A stretch of DNA of 64,000 nt from NCBI GenBank assembly GCA_012295275.1, contig CM022665.1, positions 35,668,022 through 35,732,021 on the forward strand, written 5' to 3'. Positions 11,356-24,000 of the stretch are shown piece by piece. The first letter of the stretch is position 1. Every line of letters starts with the position of its first letter. Under the pieces are notes generated by a model. The model ran no database searches. It had not been told where the DNA came from and was given only the letters and a program-made list of their open reading frames with translations. This stretch comes from Chrysomallon squamiferum (Eukaryota > Mollusca > Gastropoda > Neomphalida > Peltospiridae). The position numbers and the translations under genes are program-made.

Positions 11356-12408
11356 CTATTGCCAAGACAGATTTTTTTACATTGTATAAGCTAATAAAGT
11401 GCACAATGTCAGCTGGCATGGCCATGTCAGTAACAGAACATTTTGATGTTGGTGGAGAAGGGAATGCTGTCACCGTAGCATTGGATACATCATCAGATTT
11501 CTTAGATATGTCTAAGATTCAGGACAAAACCAACAGTCTGTTGAATGAAGAATATGTGGACTCCATTCTAAATGATATTGAACCAAAAATCTCAGTATCA
11601 GGAGATGAAATTGTTAATCCTGTAGAGGATGAAAGTATTAACAAAACCTCAAATGCCCTAGATGATCCCAAATATGGAAAGTGGGACAACAAAGAGATTA
11701 TCTCAGATTTCATAGATAAAGATGATCATAATATCTGTTGTCCTCTTACAGATGAATTATTGGATCATTCTATGGACATCTCTGATTGTAAGAAAATAAA
11801 TGATTCTACAGAGGAATTGATAGACTTAAATGAAACTGATATACCAGGATATAATGTAATGGATGAAGAAAATGATAACACAAAGAAATGGTCCCAATTC
11901 TTCTCAGAATTTGAAGAAACCATATTTATTGGTGAACCTGAGGAAGCAAAATCTGGAATGAATGATCCTGGCGTAGAAGAAATTATTGTGGATAATTTAT
12001 TTTATAATTGTGATTCAGAGAATACTGGTTATGTGGTAGTATCAACTCTTATTGAATATCTCCGATCCACGTTACTTAATAACCAGCTTGACGTAAGTGT
12101 CTATTAAATCAACAGATATAATGCTGTACTTTATCAGACCAATTTATTTAATATTTTGTCAAGATGCTGTAAAGCATATTATCACAATGTAAATGTACTG
12201 TCCTAGTTATCAATATTTTTATTTAATTCTTTTACTTGTTTCCTTTCCCAATATATTAACTTATGTTGCTACTTTACTTTCAGCCTGAAGAAGATCTCAT
12301 CAGATTGATGAACATGCTGGATCCAAAAGGTGTTGATCCTTTTATTGACATGGAAAGATACAAGAAGATCATAAAGACATGGATTGTTGATCTTAAAAAT
12401 GACAAATG
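11356..12408 (+). CDS. IRAG1/IRAG2-like: Large gene, exons 1-2: acidic leader and KASH5-like EF-hand pair
   Basis: Exons 11356-12092 (coding from 11406) and 12284-12408. The leader is rich in Asp/Glu/Asn/Ser with no signal peptide, as expected for a tail-anchored protein. The first loop reads CDSENTGYVVVSTLIEYL and the second LDPKGVDPFIDMERY; both keep helix-loop-helix spacing and the central Gly or Asp but lack the full set of calcium ligands (the first lacks the Glu at position 12). From memory, vertebrate KASH5 has the same CDxxxTGxVxVxxLxxYL pattern followed by a second loop starting LDPxG. In KASH5 this domain contacts dynein light intermediate chain; a similar role here is inference. 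Confidence 0.8.
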
Positions 12409-12898
12409 GTAATATCTTAATGAATCTAAAAAGACACAGACACATGCACACATATTATTATATTTTACAGTAATGTATCTCAATTAACAGATATTTTGAA
12501 TTATTATACAATTTACCATTTTTTGAATAATGTTATTTTGTAAAATGTTCGTCTATCACTTATAAATGTTTTTACTGAACAAAATTTCTCAAATAGTAAT
12601 GTAATAATTTGGTGGATAATTTCTGATTCTTGTCATTAATTTTCAGTGGAAAGATTATGGATGAAACCTGTTATGAAACCCAGTTATTGTCCGAGAATAT
12701 GGATTACGATGTCCAGTTAGTTTCAAAAGACAGCACTGAGTGTTTAAAGGATATTGATATTAGTGAGTCATTTCTAAAATAATTTTCTCTGTTTTTAGCT
12801 ACATAAAAAATATTATTAATAATAATAATAATAAACATGAATTTTTAATAATAGTAATATGATTTTTTTTCATTACATATGTAATGTCATATGCATTT

Positions 12899-12935
<37 letters not shown>

Positions 12936-15900
12936 TCACTAGGTAACAGGGAATTACACAGTATTGATATGTTGTTTTTCCAGGAAAGGTATATTAGAAT
13001 TATAATTATTGTTGTCATTCTTATCATCATTTATTTCTTTTACCACTCTTGGTTTTTGTTCATAATTATTTATTTTCATATTATATAATTATGTTTTAAA
13101 TTAGTAAAATTTACAAACAAGTAGATTATTTGAAAATGCAGGAATAATTCTTTTCTCTTCTTGCTATGTGATGTTTACGTCAAATAAAGGTATTTTATTT
13201 GAAATTATGTAATGTCTTGATAAATTACTAAAAATTAAGTAAATGAGCACTGAACTTAAAAATTATTAAATATTTTCATCTGAAATGGGTTTTTTTGTGG
13301 ATTTTTTTCAGTGAAGACAGTGATTTTGCAAATGAGATGGATAGCTCACAGTCTGAAGATGAAATTATTATGAATGTTCCAGAAAAGAAAACGGCTGTAA
13401 GTCAAACATTAATAAGGTATGTTTGCTTCATTTGTGTAATAGAGTTTATTTTTTTCATTGACATTCATAAATATCTGTAGATGTTAACTTAAGATTATAT
13501 CTAACATCATTTATTCACAGTTCAGTTTTCAGTCTCTGAAGTATTTTGTTAATTATTATTTCTTTTTTACAATATTTTATTCTTACATTCTTTTTTACCC
13601 TTTTTATGATGACTAATTTTCATTTTCTATGAAATACATTTTTTTGTTAAATTAGTTTTAAAATAATTATAAAACAAAACTGTTGCTGAACTGGGGTTTG
13701 GATTGAGAGCCAGATGTAGCAGATGGGTCCTTTGCTTTTAGTGTTGTTTATTTATATTTTGTTCATTAAATCAACCCATTGTATAATTTCAGTTATAACA
13801 GCTTTGGAATATATACATACTCAAGTCATATTTGAGTATTATTCTAACTGTAATATGTTTGCTTTTGCAGCCTTGAAGAACTAACAGAGTTACAAATAGC
13901 ACTAAAAGAAGAAAATGAGGAATTGAAGATGCGTTTAGTAAAATATGAAGAAATAAAAAAAGAACTGGAAAATCGCCTGAACCAGAAAGAAGAAGAAAAT
14001 ACTGTCCTTAATGAAGATATATATGAGTCTAAATTTAAAGTAAGTGTATTATTTTTCTGAATATTTTATGTAATTTTATTTAAATTTTTGAAATTTTTAC
14101 TATGTATTTGTTGGGTCTTTGGGTTTTTTTTAAAAAGTTTATTTATATATCAATAATTTATTATTTATTACTGATTAACAATTAATTCTACAAACAAACA
14201 GTGTTGCTAAATTCTATTAATAATAAGAATTTAAAAATTCTGTTGTAGATTGAGCAACTTTTGTCTGATATTGAGGAATCTAAGGTTCAGATAAAAGCCC
14301 TGCATACTGAAGTAAAAGAAAAAAATGTAAGTTCTAGAAATTCTTTTTAGTTATCTTTTAATCACTTTAAACATATGTTCTTAAATTTTTAAAGTATTCT
14401 GCTGCAGTATAAATTTAGTTGTAGAATAATATTTTAAAATTACCATTTTAAATCTTGGTTAATATATTTGATAGGAATACAAAAATTTTAAAGTTTTATT
14501 AAATCTTTAAAATTTAGGTATTAAGATATTTTTGGCAGGATGAATAAGGTTTTAATATGTTTAATATTAATGTTTTATAATGTACTAATATCTGATTTAT
14601 TACTTTATTATCAGAAATTGATTGAGACAATTCAGGATTTTGAATCTCTACAGGAGATTCAGCTTTCTGAGGTAAATTGTTTTATCTAAAAATTATCTGA
14701 CAGAAGTGTTTTATCTACACTTGATTATATTAAATAAATAAATAAAAAATAAATACATTTTTAAAATTTTGTGCTTTGCCTTTATAAGATGTTAATTACT
14801 TTATTTAATTTTATTTATTTATTAATTAATATTATTTTATTATTTTATTTTTATTTTTATCAAATTAATTAATACATGTCATGAGTGTAGCCTCTTAGTT
14901 TAAAAAAAAAAAAAATCACCTTCTTATTTATGTGATACAATAAATTTCAAATAAAATAATGCTCTGAAAGTTAAAATATATATTTAGAAATTTAAAAGTT
15001 TTCAATATCAAATTTATCAATATCTTTCAGTCTAAACATAGTAATGTTATGAAGATCACATGCATATTGTGTATAATGTTCTTCTTAATTTTTCTTCCAC
15101 TGCAGAAAATGAAGCAAAATGAAAAACTGCAAATGTCTCTTGATGAGTTCTACAAAATTAACGAGGTATTTTGTTTTCTAGTTATTAAATGCTTACTTTA
15201 AGAATAATTGTTTCAGAAAATTTATGGTAGTACTGGATATATGTATATGAATAATAATCACAACAATAATAATGAATTAAATAAAATAAATACAAAAATA
15301 TATTAGGTATTTAGTATAACATATAAGGAAATACATCTTTTTGAAAAATAAAATATCAGAAGTGATCATTAGCATTATTATAATATAATAGTTTGTGTTA
15401 GGACTTTAGAAAAGAATCTGAGTATCTATATGTAAATATACATTATCAAAGCTAAAATTATGTTATATATTTTATTCTTTTAGGAATTAAGGATGGAATA
15501 CAAAAACCTTCAGGATCAGTTGATTAAAACACCAGATCAATTTAGAAAGTAAGAAATATTTACTCCATATATGTCTTAACTCATATTTATGTACCTTTTT
15601 AGTAGTGACTAAAATTAGGCATTACTAACAAGTAAACAATTTTGTAATTTGCAGAGATGATTGAAACAGTATCATTTTATGTTTATTTTGTTCCCTCTTT
15701 GATAAATTTTTAAAAGTAATTTTCTTTTAGTCTTACAAACCAAGGAAGAGACCATATATCCACTTCTGTGTTTGGTCAGTGTGAATTTGATGAGGAAGAT
15801 CCTATGGCATACATTTCCCTGAGTGAGAGTGGCAGTGGTTCTGTCCATAATACCTCCATTCATGATGAACTCATGGTAATAATTATAAAATAATGACAGC

Positions 15901-18900
15901 CAATGATAAGCATAAAGCAGTCTGTATTTGTTACAAAATGTTTATTAATATCAAAATAAATAAACAATAAAAATAACAGAAAAAAAAGTTTTAGGCAGAA
16001 TAACAATTAAAATATAATATGATAGTTTAATGAAATTATGTTATCATCACTCCAAATTTGTACTTTATTAAATGGGACATTGATTTCCTCTTTTCTTAAA
16101 TATTTGTATGATAGATGGATGCCAAATATCTGGCATCACCTTTGTGTGAAAAAGACAAGATTGGTGCAGTAAAACCACTGGATAATAGTTGCTCCTGCAG
16201 AAACTCCTCCATAATTGATGACCTTTGGACTGATCTTGATATAGAAGCTGACGAAGAGGATGTTATTGTTTCTGATCCTGTTAAATTGGTTTGTTACATA
16301 TGAATTGTCATTCTTTTATTGTACTACAGTAATTCAAAATATCTTGCTTACAACAAATAATTAATATTATTATATTTATTAATCCATTGTTCAAAGTCAT
16401 CAATGCTTTATGATTAAATTTGATTAATGTTGTTATTTTAAAATATTATTGAAAGGAATTCTCTAAATTTATAGTGTACAACTTTGCTTTATGAATAAAG
16501 CTCATCATAAAATTTTATTTGTTTTTAGATTAACATCTGTAAGAGCAAATATAATCCATTACTAAAAGAAATTAGTGAAGCTTCTTACAAGTGTCAGTAT
16601 TGCACCGACTTGCAAATGTCTGGATCATTTTCCCCTGCAAATGGAGAAAATGTAACAGAAGAAAACTTGAATTTGCATTCTAAATACCCGTGAGATATAG
16701 TTAATAATTATAATTATGTTTTTAGATCATATGTTTATCTCTCTGTCTCTGGTAGATTTTTGTTCCGATGAGTCCTGAATTTTCAGTCATATAGTTTTAC
16801 AACAAAATCAATATCTTAAAATAAGTTTGAACAATGAATAATTCTAAGCAATAATTTTATAAAAAGAATTTCGTGTATTGTATGTGTTTCTTTTCTTTTT
16901 TCTTTTTTTTAATTACAATAATCAGTTTTACTTTAGCAATTAACTTAACATTTGTATCTTTGACTGTTTTCGAAGTGAGATCTGGGTAAAATTAAAACTG
17001 ATTAAATTAATGTTGATGTTTAAATTATTATTAAAACCTCTTGCATGTATTAGAAGATAGAAATACTAATCGAATATTATGTTATTTTACAGTTACAAGA
17101 AGCTGGTGACAATACTTTGCAGACTGGAGGGTAAGAACATATATATTTTTATAATAAAAAGAATAAATATATATTATTTTATTAACACTTAAAGTATTTT
17201 ATTTGACTTAAGATTAAGATTATTACATGGTAATTTTACATTTAATTTTTAATATAGCTGAAAATGAAAAGCTCCAAAAAATCCACGACCTTTCAGCTGA
17301 AATAAAAGGTAGTGGTGACGACAAAGATATGACTAATAAAAACAAGATTCTAGAACTGGAAGAATCTTTGTCAGCAGAGAGAGTTCAGACTGAGCAGTTG
17401 CTTCAAGAGGTATGGAATGTTTTCTTTAAGATAGCCTAAATACATTTAGTTTTTTCTCCAAATGCTAGGGATTTTTTTTATTATTATTATTATTTATTGA
17501 TTGATTTTTTATTATTATCAAAGTAAAAAGACTTTAGAGACTGAGGATTCAGTAATCTTGTAATGATTGGTTTTTCTTCCATTTCATTTCTATGTTTGAA
17601 ATAATAGAATATCTGAAAAAAAAAAAAACAATAAAAAAAAAAGACAATGACTAAATAAATAAAAATAAAAATTATAATCACTGGGGCTTGATGTATTTTA
17701 ATTTCTGAATAAATAACAAAATTACTGTTACTTGGAAATTACAATGTTTTTTTTATGGTATTTGTTTCTCCATCATAGATGTAAACAAAAAATATTATTT
17801 AAATATTTTTACTCGTTAAAGAAAATACACACACAAAAAAAGGAATACTAGATATTAAAACTTAATGATGATTTAAATGTAAGAAGCAGTCAAATGCTAT
17901 TTAGATTTTTTATCTCAGTCGTATATGGTCAGCCCACCTTAATCATGGGACTGTTATTAAAAGTATGTTTTAAAAGACATTGTACAGCAAATTGTATTCT
18001 TATAGCATAATTTATGCTGGAATGCTGTTGCTGGTATGATTAACATCAGCTGTAGCAGTTTTTATTGATATCTACAAGTGAGGTTTGAAGTTATGAATAT
18101 ATATAGTATAAAAATATTTCATTTTATGTAAATGTCATGAGCATCATCAGTATTTGTACATTCATAGGTGCCCTGGCACCATATACCCACAGAAAAGGTT
18201 GGCCAGTAATGCACTATTTATTATTTAATTAAAAATGTTGATACAATATTTTTTAATTATAATTATCAGAATTGAAGCAATGATCAGATTATGATAAGTT
18301 TTGTAATAATTCCAAATAAAATTATAGATGTAATTATTATTTAATGGTCACTGAATTATGTTAGCTTCCATTATGTATTATTCATTTTAAAATAAATAGT
18401 TGGGCATTCTGAATATAATTAAATATGTAAAATTAGAATGAAAGGTGGCCGAGAACTAGATCACTGGAATAAATTACTTTCAGCATTTATAAGAAAAATA
18501 AAAAAAATAAAAAAAATAATAGTAATAAAAAATAGGAATTGGTTTTGTAGAAATAGAGTTTCCTACATTTGACTAGGGAATGAAATGGATGGTCACAAAA
18601 AAACTAAAAAACTAAAATATAATAAGAGTGATTTGAAAACTGCTTTGCTGTGAGGGAATAATAATTTTAAAAAATGTTATTAAACACAAATGCACTGCCT
18701 ATTTTATTTGAATCACATTTCACATTTATTGTTAAATTACTGATGTTAAATAATTTGTTAAATATATTAATAAATCACCAAGTAAAAATTTTATATTGTA
18801 ATTAACCAACATTCTTTGTTCAAAGAATTAATGCATCATATTAGTTGATAATGCCTGGGAAAATTTTAAATCAGTGTCATATATTTTTAAACAGAAAGAA

Positions 18901-21005
18901 ATGCCTCAAACGAAAATGGAGAATAAAAATCAATACTTTTTTCTGTATTTAATATTTCATTAGTGTCAGATCCCTAAAATCAGCAGTTACTTATTTTTTT
19001 GAAAGCACTGACTATAAATAAGATGATATTTAATATATTGCAATACAACTGTAAATGTCTTGTTATGCCATATATTACAAACCTTTAAATAATCCTAATA
19101 TTTGTTGAAGCATTAAGCATATTTTGTGTATAAGAAAAAGGTCAAGAAATACACTGATAATAAATTCTAAAAAATTTCACATCAGACCTAATAATTATCT
19201 AAAAGAAATTTTGAAATGAATGATTGTATTTAACTACACTTTTTTTAATTACATCAAATAGTAAAAATTGTTTAAGCTAGTTAAATATAATAATAGAAAT
19301 GTTACTTGGATAATATGACTTATAATAAATTACTTGAGGAATCATTAAAATCTTCAATATCATTACAGAATGGAAACTGGTTTTAATATCAAATTTAATA
19401 TTATCAAGATTCCTAAGGTATGCAAGACTAGAATCAGATCAGTAAAATCAGAACTAAGAACCATTTTGAATGAAGCCTGGAGCAATAAATAACATGTTTA
19501 TGATATATATTTTATATACTTTGTTTTCTTCAATAAAATAAGTTTGTCAGTGCAATAATGATTTTAATTTTCAGCTTGAGCAAATAAAAAGTCAGCTTGC
19601 AGAAAGTTCTGAAGGACTTGAGGAAAAAATTAAACAGATAATAGAGTTGCAAACTGAAAACAAACAATTGAATTGCAATATTGAAAATTTAACAAGGTTA
19701 GTAGTCTTATATAATTGGCCTCATATTATGTGTGTCATTGTCTTTATCCTCTGTTTTGACTGGCACCAGAATTCAAATGTAACATGCCAATAAATTTGGA
19801 CTGACTCACTTAAGTTTGCTGTGCCAATAGCAGAGATTGTTACATCCAGAAGACATGCCATTCTGCAGATATTATCATTCAGCAAAAAAACTGTCTGTCT
19901 TATTCCACTGAAATGCTGAAATCATTTAAAAGATCTAGAAAATTTCACCAAAAAGGTGAATCCATGATATATTAACTGTTGCATGCATTAAAGGAATAGA
20001 AAACAGATCAGTGGTTTGATGCCTGAGAGTTAACTGGCCTACAGTTGTTTCAGTTTATCAAAGGCTGTTGTATGGTGTGTTTTTTCTCCATATAAAGATG
20101 CATGTAAAAGATCCCTTGCTGCTAATCAACAGCAGTTGTGTATGTAAGTTTATTCTCTCACAACATCATTATGCAGAAAATATCTTTATCCAAATCTATT
20201 AATAAAATTCATCAAGGTGTATTAAAAATTCTATATCAATTCTAGTGAGTAGGACTGAAAGGAATTTAAAATTTACAAAACTGAATTCAATTGTTTCATT
20301 ATATTAATGTTTATGTGCATATTTCTTACGTTTTGTTTTCTGGGAAGTGAATTCTTCATTTAGAAGAAATACATTTTGTTTGTGAAAGACATTTTTAATA
20401 TTTAAAATGTGGCAATTACATTTATGTCACTTTAAATGATTTTACTTGTTTAGAAATGGTGAAATTTCCAAAGAAATGGATACCACTTGAACAATAGAGC
20501 GATATTTGCAGAGAATACATGGATGTAAACTGAATCAATCAATGTCTATCTTGTTTGCTTCACATTTGATATTTTAGGAAATAGCTTTTTGTTATTTCAC
20601 AGATAATTCTGTTGATTATGTCTAAGCAGATTGCTACCATTTGGAAAAATCAACAAATCTTTTATATGATGAATAGCATTTCTGTATTGTGTACCACGTT
20701 ATTTCTTAATTTCATATCTAAGAAAATATGAAAAATAAAATGATATTTTGGATTCATTTACATTATTTTTTATCACAAAATGCAAAGGTGACTTTTTTAG
20801 AGTGACTGGGCCCATATTATATGTTTCTGCTATCTATCTTTTTGATTGAGCAGCTTATCAGTTTATTGTTTATAAATTTTAATTTACTGTTGATACAGAT
20901 TTGTCATTCATCAGTGTAATGAAAATGTGAGATATGGAATAATTTATGCATTTCACATTATTCAACCATTATTTGTTCCTTTCAAATTGTACATCATAGA
21001 TAAAA

Positions 21006-21038
<33 letters not shown>

Positions 21039-24000
21039 TGCAAAATAAAGGTACAGATAATATTTGATGTCAAAGAACAGGCTAAATTATTTTATTTTTA
21101 CCATGGTGTTATTATCTTAAAAATCACTGCAAGGGTTTAAATACGTGTTACTACATTTGTTTGAAAATCACCAAAATAAATACTTATAATTACATTAGAT
21201 GAAATAACTGGTCTTTGTTAACTAAATTTACTTGTGAACTTGTTTTGTTTCTTGTAGTGAAAAGAATAGTTGATATTTTCAGTTGACTGTCTTATCATGC
21301 TTTGTTAGCAGATCTTTCTACTGAGTGTGCCATGTAGTAAAAGTGATTGTTCAGCTGAAGAAAATTGATTTTTGAGCTTCACCAGTAGGAGAAAATTATA
21401 TTTGACTTTTCAGACAAGATGTATCTTTACCAAAATTTATTTTAACATATTACAAATTGCCTGAAACTGTGTCTCATTTTTTCCATATGAGAAATAGTTT
21501 CTTTGATGCAGTGTGTTATTCATTTTATTGGAATATGTCTCTTTAATTCACTGAGAAATCCATGCTAGCTATGGTGTGTAGACAATTTAGTGTCCAATCG
21601 ATACCATTATTACCTCCATAGCACACACCAGAGTGCCTCCCACAAAACAGACTAGGATCAGTTGAGAATAGTAAGATTTGGAATACTGAATTATAATGAT
21701 GCCTCTTAAACTGAATTTTAAAAAGTAAAAAATTTATCTAAGAATATGGGAACATGTTCTTCGAAACGTTCTATGCAGGCAGCCAAACAGGCATCAAGGT
21801 GAGTGTATTATTTTATCTTCACAGTTGAGTTGAGATTATTAAAATGTTTCTATCATCTCTGTGTGTTGCACTACAATTCATAGGTCACCAAATGAAAAAG
21901 AAAACCAGCTCTACGTTTAGTCACAAGTTGTTTTACTTCTTTCTTTTTTATATTCTAAGTAGTATTTTTGCAGTATCTTGATCAAAAAATTTATTTTTGT
22001 TTGAATTTATCAGTTTAAGTTTTAAGCAAATTTTCAGCAGAGATCTAATTGCTTCTTCTGTTAGTACATTCTTCTTTCCAAGCAGCCATGAATGTAAAGT
22101 TTATTAGGATCCAGACATTATTTGCAAGGTAGCACAAAATATATTGATAAACATATTGACCTAGTCTAGGGGATTGTAGGTTGTAGATGATGCACTACTG
22201 AATTCACTTCATCAAGAAACCTTTGGATTTTTTGTTTGTTCAAATGACATTCAACAAGATCACAACAGCAAAATAACATCATTTACTTAGAGCCATCCTG
22301 CATTATTCATTTGCTAGCAGGTGCCTTTGACCCTTGGACTTCAAAACCAATGATTTTCAGTGAGTGCTTAGTTTCTTTACATCTGAGAGAAGTATAGAGC
22401 CTGAAATGCAGTAAGGTATTTAGCAAACATCTGATAGTAATTAGCTGAGAAAACATTGGTTTGGTTGTTAAGAATGGAGAGATAGATCTTTAGATTTCTC
22501 ACATGTTAGCATCTAAACAGACAGCACTTGATGTATTGCATGATTTCACAGAAGAGTTAGAAAACCTTGCTATATAGATGGTTTTTTTCTATTTTAATTT
22601 TATAGACAATTGTTATGTATGTATAATAAACAGTGAATATAATTTATGCTTTAAAAACAGCAGTTTAATGTTTTGTATTTTGCTCAAATAATATATACAT
22701 TATGTATATACTGTTTTGTGATCTTATGGAATCCTAATTATACCCTTGGTTTTATCTGGTTTTATTGTAACTGCAGATAATACATTTCATGTATATTAAT
22801 GTACCCTGCTTTATGAAATGTTCTGGAAATACATTAAATATTTATATGTAAACAGTATGAGTCAGATTAATAATGTCTAATTGCTTTATGAGCATTATGA
22901 ATATATCGACCTCCATATTTGTTCTCAGCATAACATTTCATAAAATAATAACTGATTTTTTTTTTAATTGTGAAATCATTTCATTTTATTTTTTATTTTT
23001 CTTGTAATATATTTTACTGGAACTTAATTTTGGCCTGAAATAAAAATTCATTCAGTATTATTTCATATTGTTCTCTCCTATATTTATGGCATTACTTCTT
23101 ATCATCTGATAATTTCCTCATTAATAAGGTATTTCAGAGTAGATTATGTTTCTTAATGGTTTATTTTGTAAATGTATTGAGCTTGGTTTTATTTCAATAT
23201 TAATGAAATTGATTTTGCTTATTTCAACATTTAAAATAATTAAAATCTTTGTGTCTCCACTGGTTGTCTTATTCCTAGATTAAAGCCATAAAATTGGCTA
23301 AAAACCTCAGGGTGAATTTGGTTTCACTTTCATTGATTAACTTGGTCATCAGAAAAGACTGACATTTTAATGTCTGAGAGTGAGAAAGCAGACTTCTCAG
23401 TTAGCTTCAAAATATTTATCTAATAGTTACTGACCTTAACTTTGTTATAAATTATTTTAATTTAAATTTAAGATGATGTCATTTCCATTTCATGTTTCAT
23501 ATTTTAAGTAAAACATGCAGAAATAGCTTAATTGAATATACTGGTTAGAACACTGATTTTAAACTTTTTTTTAATCATAAAATATTCAGTATATTCTGAC
23601 TTTTTATTGTTTGCTTTGGTTTAACTAACATGCTACTTGGATAATAAATAAATAAATAAATAAATAAAATAACAATAATAACTTTAATAAAATATATCAA
23701 ATCATTAGTTAAAAATAAGAAATTAATTTATGATTTCCAAAAATAAAATCTTTTATATTCCTTAAGTTCAGATGTAAATTTTCGACATGCATATTTTAAA
23801 ATATTCTATTATTGCTTAATAAATATATTTTTTATATGAAATCATAAGTTAAAAATAATAGATGTTTTGTTTCATTGTTGTTGTTTTGGTTTTTTTTTTT
23901 AAAGATAGATTATTTATTTCTCCAGTTTAGTTGTCAAATTATTACATTTGTGTAAGACAGTTAATCTTTTTTTCTTCTTTCATTTCATGTTATTTTTAAA

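Noticed and set aside
13397-13402. Strong donor match GTAAGT inside exon 4
   Set aside because: Use of it would join to exon 5 with an immediate stop; the donor at 13417 keeps the frame.
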